DNA from: Gemmatales bacterium
GTDB lineage: Bacteria > Planctomycetota > Planctomycetia > Gemmatales > HRBIN36
Direction of reading: 5' to 3'
Assembly (NCBI GenBank): GCA_025060195.1
Contig: JANXCQ010000009.1
Span: 1 to 64,000 of the forward strand
Length of the DNA stretch: 64,000 bases
Positions 8,007-15,620 of the stretch are shown piece after piece. Positions within the stretch are counted from its first letter, which is position 1. Each line of letters starts with the position of its first letter. Under the pieces are notes generated by a model, which saw nothing but the letters and a program-made list of their open reading frames with translations, searched no databases and was not told the DNA's origin. The position numbers and the translations under genes were made by a program.

Positions 8007-9344
8007 ATGGTGGAGGATGCGCTACTCCTGTTGAATTTACTCCGTAAACGCCCCGACCAAGTAACTCCCCTGGAATGGATAGAACTGTACCGTTTGCTCG
8101 GTAATCTGGCACCCCTTGTGCTTCACGACGAAGCCGTGCGCCGAATCGAGAAGGAAGTCAGGATCCGCTTCCCCATGGTCCAGTTGCCTCAGGATCGAGG
8201 TTCGTGCTGGATTGTCATGGCCACGGTTCATCCCGAAGACTATCCGCTACTACGGCCAGCTTTTGTCATCCCGTTGCAATGGCTCAAAACAGAACAAGGA
8301 GATCCTCGCCTTCCTGCAAGGTTGCACGAGCTGTCGCAAAGGGTGCGCACCGAGTTAGCCATTGCTTTCGGTGAGCCCGAGTATCGTGAATGGAACTTGC
8401 ACCTACACCCTTATTTCGCCCCGCCTGATGCCACACTGAGTTTTCGTTCGCTCGACGACCGTCTAAGTTTCGAGTCGGGCTGGGTAGCGTTAGCAGGGGG
8501 GTTGTATCTGGCGCAGCACAATGGCCAACCTGATGAACATGTCTGGGTCTCGGCACGGTGGTGTCCACAGCGTGGCATTCAACGAGTCGGACACTTAGAA
8601 GAAAAACTGGCCTTGGCCGCACAGTTCCAAGTTCGATCGTTTTTCATTCCTGATGAACAGGAAAACGAGGTGCCACAATGTTACCTGCCTATGATCTGCA
8701 AACTTCCTCAGGGCAGCAATCGACTCCGCGACGTCTTGGCGACCTACCTAAGTGCGCTCGACGTTCGTCCCGCCCAACCCGCCTGCGATGAAGCGTCATT
8801 TCGCCACTGCGCCGCCTGGTACATGCGCCAACTCCGCCCCCTGGAACATTGCCACTTCTATTGCCATTACTTACTTCCTTATCTCGCTGAGAAGTTACGA
8901 CAACAATTTCGCCAAGAGCATCCCCTGTACCAACCAGAGGTGTTGGTAACAGTGGTCAGTCCCAGTTGGAATTTGGTGCCCCTGATGGCCCGCGTATTTG
9001 GCGTGCGCCAGTGTGCACTGCTTTACACCAGCGACGATGCCCGCATCGCTGCCCATGTGGCGGAAGTGCGCAATTATCTGCAGCAATGTACTCAGGTTGA
9101 GCAAATGATGGAAATTCCTTTTCGGATGAACCAGATGGCCGAAGACTTCCTGCGGCTGCCTGTTTGGCAGGTTTATCCGGCGGACAAAGTGCTAGTAGAT
9201 CTGACGCCTGGCAAAAAGCTTATGTCGCTGCACTTGTACAGCGCAGCGCCGAGGGGAAGTTGGATGGTTTACCTCGACAGCCATCAGCAAGAAGGCCGTC
9301 CCGTTTTGGGCACCGAACGCTTAGTTTGCTGGCAACGCAGTTAG
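8007..9344 (+). CDS. Lon-protease-like domain fused to CARF-like (Card1/DUF1887-type) domain
   Basis: The protein has 445 residues from the ATG at 8007, which has an AAAAGGAG site eight bases upstream (the ORF track starts 18 codons earlier at a GTG). Residues about 125-225 resemble the Lon proteolytic domain: 'WNLHLHPYFAP' fits the strand before the Lon active site, Ser157 lies in 'FESGW', and Lys200 in 'GHLEEKLALAA' fits Lon 'GGLKEKLLAA'. Ser-Lys spacing is 43 residues, the same as S679-K722 in E. coli Lon, and 'SFFIPDEQENE' matches 'TVLIPEEN'. The GPSAG signature itself is not kept. Residues about 310-430 look like the Card1-type CARF fold, with 'LVTVVSPSWNLVPLMARVFG', 'CALLYTSDD' and 'VLVDLTPGKKLMSLHL'. 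CARF domains bind cyclic oligoadenylate in type III CRISPR signalling. I infer a ligand-controlled protease; no CRISPR genes are nearby. Confidence 0.72.
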   Translation: MVEDALLLLNLLRKRPDQVTPLEWIELYRLLGNLAPLVLHDEAVRRIEKEVRIRFPMVQLPQDRGSCWIVMATVHPEDYPLLRPAFVIPLQWLKTEQGDPRLPARLHELSQRVRTELAIAFGEPEYREWNLHLHPYFAPPDATLSFRSLDDRLSFESGWVALAGGLYLAQHNGQPDEHVWVSARWCPQRGIQRVGHLEEKLALAAQFQVRSFFIPDEQENEVPQCYLPMICKLPQGSNRLRDVLATYLSALDVRPAQPACDEASFRHCAAWYMRQLRPLEHCHFYCHYLLPYLAEKLRQQFRQEHPLYQPEVLVTVVSPSWNLVPLMARVFGVRQCALLYTSDDARIAAHVAEVRNYLQQCTQVEQMMEIPFRMNQMAEDFLRLPVWQVYPADKVLVDLTPGKKLMSLHLYSAAPRGSWMVYLDSHQQEGRPVLGTERLVCWQRS

Positions 9345-9473
9345 TCAGGCTGATCCCCTTGGGCGAATCGGCCACTAAAGTGCCATTGCATAGAACTGTC
9401 AAACGCTTATAATGCGGCCACATTTGCGCTCACTCTCTGCTCATGGCACTGGGCTGTCAGTTGCAAAAGATCA

Positions 9474-10898
9474 ATGCAAACTAGGCAGCGAAATCTCAAG
9501 CGGGCCGCTATTCTCGGATGGACGCTAAGTATCGCGGTGTTGTCGCTGACCGCGACGGAGTGGCAAGTTCGCCTGCAATGGGTGCCGGGCCAAGAGTTGG
9601 TTTATCGGGGTGAGGTACATGAGCTAGCCAACGGTCGAGGCGTGCACTTTCGGAGAGAATATGAGTTGGAAGTCCGGTCGCTAGCGCTGGCGCAACGTGG
9701 CAGCGACCTGGAAGTGGCGTTTCTAACGACACTGCGGCCAAAAATCGCCGCCGCGGCTGCACCCGCCCATGCTTCAGTGCGATTGGAACTGGCTTGGGTA
9801 ACGGCCCAAGGGGAAGTGGTGGCACCTAATCGGGCGCCGCCCACGGTCGCGCGCGACGGCCCGACCAGTTGGGAATGCGGTTTCGTCGTGCCTTTGCCCA
9901 AGGACTCCTGGAAAACAGGCCAAACTTGGATCCACCAGGAGCCTGGTCAGCCTCCCGAAGAGTGGCGCGTCGCTGGCACTGAGAACCTGGCGGGAACAAC
10001 CTGCCTCAAGTTGCTGCGCACTCAGAAAAGCCCCGATTGGGAAAAGCCTCGGGCCGATCAGCGAGCGTGGTATCGCAAAGAGGTCATCTGGCTCGACCCA
10101 CGCTTAGGAGTCGCTCAGCGTGTCGAACGCGAGATTTCCCGGCGGGAACCTGCCCACCTTCAGGCAACAGGCAGTATCATCACCCGCTACGAACTAGTCA
10201 GTTCGCTCCAATACGAGCCCAGGCTCCTGGAAGATTGCCGACGAGAAATTCGGATCACCGCGCAATTGCAAGCGCAGCTCTCTGATTTGCTCGTGCCAGG
10301 GCGCAAAGCTCAACCCGAGGAGTTTCTGCAGTTGGCTCGTCGCGCAGAGGAAGCAAGCGTCGGACCGGCCACGCCGTATCGCTCGGCGCTGCAACGATTA
10401 GTTCAGTCGGCGCAGGCGGCAGCACGCGGAGAAATAGCTCCGGGGGCGGGGCACGAAGCAGTTCCTGCCCTGGAAGTAGGCCAAGCCGCCCCAGACTTCC
10501 TGGTCCCTGACTGGCGTAACCAGCAGAACGTATCGTTGCGCCAGTTCCGCGGCCGGCCGGTGTTGCTGTTATTTTTGCAAACTCGCTCTCCTTTGAACGG
10601 CGAAATCTTACTCCAAGTTCGCCGGCTTATGCTTCAACATCCCGAATGGGACCTCGTGCCGGCCATTGCCTTCATGGACGAGGATCGTCAAGCTGCCGAA
10701 GACCTGCTCTTACGCCGCGCCTGGGAATATCCAGTACTGCAAGGTCAAGCCTTGCGTGCGAGTTATCGGGTCGAGGCAACGCCCCGACTCGTGTTGATCG
10801 ATGGCCAAGGAGTCGTTCAAGGACAATACACTGGATGGGGGCCAGAAATCCCGCGAATCCTTCTGCGCGATCTCAAACGCATCTGCCCACGCGAGTGA
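9474..10898 (+). CDS. Secreted protein with C-terminal redoxin fold lacking the CXXC
   Basis: A protein of 474 residues. Residues 1-28 form a signal peptide or anchor. Residues about 30-320 make a beta-rich domain without a family I recognise. Residues about 335-474 resemble a TlpA/AhpC-type thioredoxin fold: 'LEVGQAAPDFLVPDW', 'LRQFRGRPVLLLFLQTRSP', 'ATPRLVLIDGQGVVQGQYTG', with the cis-Pro loop 'ATPR' kept. The position where redoxins carry CXXC or the peroxidatic Cys reads 'QTRSPLNGE', with no cysteine. The fold is therefore probably non-catalytic in thiol chemistry, acting in binding or structure. It starts 129 bases after the Lon/CARF gene on the same strand. Confidence 0.75.
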   Translation: MQTRQRNLKRAAILGWTLSIAVLSLTATEWQVRLQWVPGQELVYRGEVHELANGRGVHFRREYELEVRSLALAQRGSDLEVAFLTTLRPKIAAAAAPAHASVRLELAWVTAQGEVVAPNRAPPTVARDGPTSWECGFVVPLPKDSWKTGQTWIHQEPGQPPEEWRVAGTENLAGTTCLKLLRTQKSPDWEKPRADQRAWYRKEVIWLDPRLGVAQRVEREISRREPAHLQATGSIITRYELVSSLQYEPRLLEDCRREIRITAQLQAQLSDLLVPGRKAQPEEFLQLARRAEEASVGPATPYRSALQRLVQSAQAAARGEIAPGAGHEAVPALEVGQAAPDFLVPDWRNQQNVSLRQFRGRPVLLLFLQTRSPLNGEILLQVRRLMLQHPEWDLVPAIAFMDEDRQAAEDLLLRRAWEYPVLQGQALRASYRVEATPRLVLIDGQGVVQGQYTGWGPEIPRILLRDLKRICPRE

Positions 10899-11124
10899 AC
10901 CATAAGACGCACCACGCGCGGTATTGATACCGCTGGTTGGTAGGCCAACCGTTCTTCTTCCGCAGTTCGTTCATCCGAGAAATCCGATACTGTCTGCAAT
11001 TACTGCATATTGAGCGCCGCCCAGGCCACAAGGCTGCCCTTGCAAACTTCCACACCGATCCGATAGTATCGAATGGCCATCCGTGTCCTGCGGCTGAAAG
11101 CTTGCAAAGCTCAGTGACTTAGCT

Positions 11125-11616
11125 ATGCTCGCAACGCCCTATCAAATTCAGGAAAGCACACGGCGCTGTGCCCGAACCGGTCGGGAACTGCGGCCCGGCG
11201 AGATATGCTACAGTGTGCTCTATGAGCGGGATGGTCAGTGGGTACGCGAAGATTATTCCCCCGAAGCCTGGTCCGGTCCGCCCCCCGACGCGTTTTGCTT
11301 CTGGCGCGGCCGGGTTCCTCCGCAGGAACGACCCAAGCGGGTTGTTTATAACGAGGAGGCCCTCTGGGACTGCTTCCTGCAACTAGAGTCACGCACCGAC
11401 CCGCAGGGCCTGGCTCTGCGCTATGTCTTAGCGCTTTTGCTCCTGCGCCGCCGACGACTGCGCCTGATTAGCGTAGATACGATCGACGGCCTGGAAATCT
11501 TGCGTCTACAATGTCCCCGCACTCGACAAGAGTATCAGGTACCCAACCCTGGCCTGGCGGAGAACGAACTCAAACCGATCGAGCAACAGATATACCAACT
11601 CGTGGGTCTGGCTTAG
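11125..11616 (+). CDS. Conserved hypothetical protein with N-terminal Cys pairs
   Basis: The protein has 163 residues and no family that I can name. Its first 30 residues hold 'RRCARTGRELRPGEICYSV', with two cysteines in a zinc-ribbon-like context. A hydrophobic and basic helix 'ALRYVLALLLLRRRRLRL' lies at about residues 97-114, and another Cys is in 'LQCPRTRQEYQV'. A lipoprotein gene begins one base after its stop codon, so the two are almost certainly one transcript and may act together at the envelope. I recall similar small proteins in planctomycetes but cannot confirm this here. Confidence 0.7.
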   Translation: MLATPYQIQESTRRCARTGRELRPGEICYSVLYERDGQWVREDYSPEAWSGPPPDAFCFWRGRVPPQERPKRVVYNEEALWDCFLQLESRTDPQGLALRYVLALLLLRRRRLRLISVDTIDGLEILRLQCPRTRQEYQVPNPGLAENELKPIEQQIYQLVGLA

Positions 11617-11617
11617 C

Positions 11618-12565
11618 ATGTCTGCTATGGAGCGAAACACCATCATGGCACCGGGAAAAATCATCCCGTTAGTAGGCCGTTGTCTGAGCCTGCTGAGTTA
11701 TTGCTGCCTCGTAGGCTGGGCCGGTCTGTGCGGTTGCAGTTCCTGGACGGGGCACCGGGAACCCGCCTTGCCATGGGGTAGTCTCCGCCCCACCGCTGAA
11801 CAACTGGTAACCTATCTCGACAGCCAAGCACGCAAAATCCAATCCCTGCGTTGCACCAATGTGGACATTCATATTCAGCAAGGAGCTCAGGCGTTTGGGG
11901 CCACGGGCATGCTCGCCTACATGAAACCGCGTAACTTTCGCCTAGTGGCCCACGCGGGACTGCAAGACCAGGCCGACATCGGCTCCAATGACCGCGAGTT
12001 CTGGTTCTGGTTCCGCCATGATAAGAACAACGCCATTTACCGCTGCGCGTACGAAGATCTTCCGCACGTTCGAAGCCTGCGCATTCCCATCCATCCCGAT
12101 TGGCTGGCCCAAGCCTTGTGTGTCCAGGAAATCGGACCTGCTCATCAATATCGCATCCTGGAACAGAACGACTCCATGGTTTTCAGCACACAAACTACTT
12201 CGCCTCAGGGTCAACCACTGGTGAAGACCTTGAGCGTGGCCACTCGCGGAACCTTGGCCGGTCGCATCACTGCCATGAGTCTGCGCACGCCCCAGGGAAC
12301 GGAGCTCTGGTCTGCAGAAATCAGCGAATATCATCGCGACGTCGGCCCCTATGTCGTGCCCCGCAAAATCAAGGTGCGCTGCCCCATGGAAAAACTGGAA
12401 ATCGCCCTGAAATTAGACGGAGCGCAGGTGAACGTGTTGCAACCGAATAACGTCGGCGATACTTTCGTGCGTCCCCCGAAGCCTGGGGTTCAGGAGATTG
12501 ACTTAGCCCGAGCCACACCCGCCATCCCCGCGGATTCTACCAAGCCCAACGCCCTTTCGCCTTAG
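11618..12565 (+). CDS. Predicted outer-membrane or periplasmic lipoprotein, LolA/DUF4292-like
   Basis: The protein of 315 residues starts with a signal sequence ending in a lipobox-like 'GLCGCSSW', giving a lipidated cysteine at about residue 40. The mature part begins 'TAEQLVTYLDSQARKIQSL', followed by 'VDIHIQQGAQAFGATGMLAY' and 'KPRNFRLVAHA'. That is the order of elements in LolA/LolB-like lipoprotein-binding folds (average outer-membrane-lipoprotein-sorting type). Later 'KIKVRCPMEKLEIALKLDGAQVN' fits their last strands. It may carry lipids or lipoproteins across the periplasm, but this assignment is by pattern only. ATG at 11618 follows the previous stop closely; in-frame ATGs at residues 4 and 10 are alternatives. 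Confidence 0.75.
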   Translation: MSAMERNTIMAPGKIIPLVGRCLSLLSYCCLVGWAGLCGCSSWTGHREPALPWGSLRPTAEQLVTYLDSQARKIQSLRCTNVDIHIQQGAQAFGATGMLAYMKPRNFRLVAHAGLQDQADIGSNDREFWFWFRHDKNNAIYRCAYEDLPHVRSLRIPIHPDWLAQALCVQEIGPAHQYRILEQNDSMVFSTQTTSPQGQPLVKTLSVATRGTLAGRITAMSLRTPQGTELWSAEISEYHRDVGPYVVPRKIKVRCPMEKLEIALKLDGAQVNVLQPNNVGDTFVRPPKPGVQEIDLARATPAIPADSTKPNALSP

Positions 12566-12773
12566 ATACGCTGCAACCATTCCACCCTCCGCCGACAAGA
12601 CCAAACCACGGCCAGGCTATGAACTAACATGTTCGGCCCTGGCTACTAGACACACCCTCATGAGCCGAGTCATTAACCTAAGAGAAGAAATTCGCCTGCC
12701 CGTGCATTTTACTATAGTTGCACATATATATGTATGCCTAGCGTAGTTATTCGCATAAATAATTAGCGGCTGA

Positions 12774-13763
12774 CTAACGGCTGATACGTAATTGAGGCGA
12801 GCAAAGTAAGCTTTCTACTTCAGAAGCTGTTACCCACGCGAAATCCCCTGGTATCGAGTGTTTGATCGCGCTAATCGCCACGCCCCAATCCAGCCCTTTC
12901 TGTACGTCCTGATCTAATAATCCGTGAATCAATCCCGCGGCAAACGCATCTCCAGCCCCTAAGCGGTCCACAATTTCCACCTCATAGGTGCGGGTCTGAT
13001 AGATCTTACCACCGGCATAGGCAATAGCTGTCCAACTATTGCGCCAGACCGAGGGATTCTCCCGCAAAGTAATAGCCACCACCTGAAGATTCGGGTAGGT
13101 TTCGGCCAAACGGCGAGCAACCGCTGCATAGTCGGTGCCTTCGATCCGCAGGACTTTATTAGCGTCTTCTTCCGTGGTGATGAGTACCTGGGCCTGTTGC
13201 ACAAACTTATGCATCCAGCGATAGGCCTCCTCCGTGCTCCATAGTTTCGCCCGATAGTTGAGGTCAATGCTGATGGGCACGCCCGCGGCAGCGGCTGCGG
13301 CCAGAGCCTCCTCAGTGGCTTCCGCGGCGCTCAGACTCAGAGCCGGCGTAATGCCTGTCACATGAAACCAGCATGCCTCCGCGAATATAGCTTTCCAAGG
13401 CACCATCCCGGGCCGAATTGCGGCCAGGGCAGAACCCTTGCGATCGTATAAGACACTAGAAGCCCGTGGTGCCGCCCCGAATTCGAGAAAGTATAGACCT
13501 ATACGATCTTCATTCGTCCAAAGGATATAATCCGTGCCCACGCCTGCCTCGCGCACGTGACAGGCTAATAATCGCCCTAACGGGTTGTCCGTTACTCGGG
13601 ATACCCAGTAAGCGCGTCGGCCCAAACGAACCAGAGCCACTGCGGTATTCAGTTCGGCACCGCCCACTTTGACCTCGAAACTCCGTGCTTGCTCTAAGCG
13701 ATGAAACGCCGGCGGACTGAGTCGTAGCATCGCTTCGCCAAACGTAATCACAGCCTTAGTCAT
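12774..13763 (-). CDS. kdgK: 2-dehydro-3-deoxygluconokinase (PfkB family)
   Basis: The protein has 329 residues and the PfkB sugar-kinase layout: 'VITFGEAMLRLSPP' at the start, 'VKVGGAELNTAVALVRLG' (substrate-binding loop with the GG pair), 'SIDLNYRAKLWS', 'NSWTAIAYAGGKIYQ', and the C-terminal signature 'DRLGAGDAFAAGLIHGL' holding the catalytic Asp. The sugar is inferred to be 2-keto-3-deoxygluconate. The reasons are the close similarity to KdgK and the preceding gene in the same direction, a KDPG aldolase, which would use its product. A GAGGGT ribosome site precedes the ATG. Confidence 0.9.
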   Translation of the reverse strand: MTKAVITFGEAMLRLSPPAFHRLEQARSFEVKVGGAELNTAVALVRLGRRAYWVSRVTDNPLGRLLACHVREAGVGTDYILWTNEDRIGLYFLEFGAAPRASSVLYDRKGSALAAIRPGMVPWKAIFAEACWFHVTGITPALSLSAAEATEEALAAAAAAGVPISIDLNYRAKLWSTEEAYRWMHKFVQQAQVLITTEEDANKVLRIEGTDYAAVARRLAETYPNLQVVAITLRENPSVWRNSWTAIAYAGGKIYQTRTYEVEIVDRLGAGDAFAAGLIHGLLDQDVQKGLDWGVAISAIKHSIPGDFAWVTASEVESLLCSPQLRISR

Positions 13764-13877
13764 CGAGATTTACCCTCACCGCATTTTGTGGAATCGTTCT
13801 TATCCTCTATCGTCCGATTTATAATGCTGCCCATTTGGCAGGAGAAGCTCTAAGTATCATGCAAGGAGGGAAACTTG

Positions 13878-14537
13878 CTATAAGGAAGCAGTCGCATCGC
13901 TATATTGTTTGACAAGGCTTACATATTGGCGGGCCAGTTCGGTAATGCGGGAAAAGTTTCCATCCGCAAGGGCCCGGGGTTCGACTAACTGAGCCCCTAC
14001 GCCTAAACAATAGGCCCCCGCCTTCAGAAATTCACCTACGGTCTGTAAGTTGACGCCGCCCGTGGGCATGAGGCGAATGTGGGGCAGAGGGGCGCGCACG
14101 GCGCGGATGTAGCTCGGACCGCCCACCTCGGCAGGGAACACTTTGACAATATCGGCTCCCGCTTCCCAGGCGTGTACGATCTCGGTGGGGGTGAATGCCC
14201 CGGGAATCGCCACCTTCGCATACCGCCGACAGGTGCGAATCACTTCCAGGTTAGTATTCGGCGCCACGATAAATTGCGCCCCGGCTAAGATCGCTGACCT
14301 TGCCGTGACCTCGTCGAGTACCGTTCCCGCACCTAACAAAACTTCTTCGCCCAATTCTCGAGCTATGTCTCGGAGAACGTTGATAGCATCGGGTACGGTA
14401 AATGTAACTTCTATGGCACGGATGCCTCCCTCTAATAAAGCACGGGCGACACGAACTAATTCCGCACTGGTAGGAGAACGAACGATGGCCACGATCTTAG
14501 TTTCCCCGAGCAACCGTAATATCGTTTCCTGAGACAC
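13878..14537 (-). CDS. eda: 2-keto-3-deoxy-6-phosphogluconate aldolase
   Basis: Cleaves KDPG to pyruvate and glyceraldehyde 3-phosphate, the final Entner-Doudoroff reaction. The 219-residue TIM-barrel protein shows 'KIVAIVRSPTSAELVRVA', 'GGIRAIEVTFTVPDA' with the catalytic Glu, 'LLGAGTVLDE', 'FIVAPNTN', the Schiff-base lysine in 'DIVKVFPAE', and 'LMPTGGVNLQTV'. The start is a GTG with AAGGAG ten bases upstream. It is the first gene of a two-gene run with kdgK (114-base gap), so the pair probably handles ketodeoxygluconate from uronic acid or sugar breakdown. Confidence 0.94.
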   Translation of the reverse strand: MSQETILRLLGETKIVAIVRSPTSAELVRVARALLEGGIRAIEVTFTVPDAINVLRDIARELGEEVLLGAGTVLDEVTARSAILAGAQFIVAPNTNLEVIRTCRRYAKVAIPGAFTPTEIVHAWEAGADIVKVFPAEVGGPSYIRAVRAPLPHIRLMPTGGVNLQTVGEFLKAGAYCLGVGAQLVEPRALADGNFSRITELARQYVSLVKQYSDATASL

Positions 14538-14749
14538 CGCTTAGACACTCCTTAGTAAACTTCATCAATCGGTCTAGCTAGGTTATTCTGTTCACGTGGA
14601 CTTAAGGTAAGCATTAGTTACCTTAGCTAAGATGACTCTATTAGATCGACGAAGAACAGCAAGATTGAACTATAATCAGCGCCGTATATTACTCACTGCA
14701 ACCTGGTTAGTAAGCGGCTCCTTTCTAGAGGTCGCTTATAGTGCAACAT

Positions 14750-15565
14750 CTAAGCTTCCGAAGTAGGGTTTTTTTGCAAGGTAGGGAGGGGGATTTTCTT
14801 GTTCTTGCGGAGGCCTAACAGGTTGCCGACTTTGCGTGCGAGCCAGAGAAGGGGATCATAATAGGCGTCCACGACGCGCTCTTTGAGAGGGATAATGCCA
14901 TTATCGGTGATGTGAATTTCCTCGGGGCAGACCTCCGTGCAGCATTTCGTGATGTTGCATAGGCCGATGTTGAGAACATCCTTGAGCAAGGGCAAGCGGT
15001 CGACGGTGTCCAGGGGGTGCATTTCTAAAGCGGCCACGCGGATCATGAACCGGGGACCGCCGAAGATTTCGGGCGGCTCCTTCATCTGATGATCGCGGAG
15101 AACGTGGCAGACGTTCTGACAGAGGAAACATTCAATGCACTTGCGAAATTCCTGAACGCGATCCACTTCTTCCTGAGCCAGGCGCCAAGTACCGTCGGGA
15201 AAATCGGGGGGACGCGGCTTGAAGGGCGGAATCAACTTATTAATGCGATAGTTCCAGGAGACGTCGGTAACCAGGTCCTTGATGATCGGAAAGGCCCGCA
15301 TAGGTTCGAGGGTCACTGGTCCGGGCGGCAGGCTGTCCATGCGGGTCATACACATGAGTCGGGGTTGGCCGTTGATTTCTGCGGAACACGAGCCGCATTT
15401 CCCGGCTTTGCAATTCCATCGGCAGGCTAGGTCGGGCGCTTGCGTGGCTTGGATTTGGTGCACCACGTCGAGCACGACCATACCTTCGGAGACCTCGGCC
15501 TGGTATTCGCGAAATTGGCCGCCCGTTTTATCCCCCCGCCAAATGCGAAAGATTGTCTTGCCCAT
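14750..15565 (-). CDS. sdhB: Succinate dehydrogenase iron-sulfur subunit
   Basis: Electron-transfer subunit of complex II. The three cluster motifs are visible: [2Fe-2S] ligands in 'CRWNCKAGKCGSC' plus a later Cys in 'RLMC', the [4Fe-4S] ligands in 'CIECFLCQNVC', and a further set in 'CNITKCCTEVC'. Length of 271 residues is slightly above the usual 230-260, with a basic C-terminal tail. It is the last gene of sdhC-sdhA-sdhB, 55 bases after sdhA. The order and the one-piece cytochrome b match the type found in Bacillus and epsilon/delta-proteobacteria rather than the four-subunit E. coli enzyme. Confidence 0.94.
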   Translation of the reverse strand: MGKTIFRIWRGDKTGGQFREYQAEVSEGMVVLDVVHQIQATQAPDLACRWNCKAGKCGSCSAEINGQPRLMCMTRMDSLPPGPVTLEPMRAFPIIKDLVTDVSWNYRINKLIPPFKPRPPDFPDGTWRLAQEEVDRVQEFRKCIECFLCQNVCHVLRDHQMKEPPEIFGGPRFMIRVAALEMHPLDTVDRLPLLKDVLNIGLCNITKCCTEVCPEEIHITDNGIIPLKERVVDAYYDPLLWLARKVGNLLGLRKNKKIPLPTLQKNPTSEA

Positions 15566-15620
15566 AGTGCGTTAGTCCTGGCTTGTGGACGGTTGTTACC
15601 GTCTTTGCGACCTTGGAAGC

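Noticed and set aside
8598-8612. Apparent loss of the Lon catalytic lysine (E in place of K in the GGLKEK motif).
   Set aside because: The first K of that motif is not the catalytic one. Counting from the Ser, the catalytic K722 position is the second K, which is conserved here.
14710-14740. Hairpin (AAGCG...CGCTT) after sdhB.
   Set aside because: The stem is short and imperfect and has no T-run on the minus strand, so it is not a convincing terminator.
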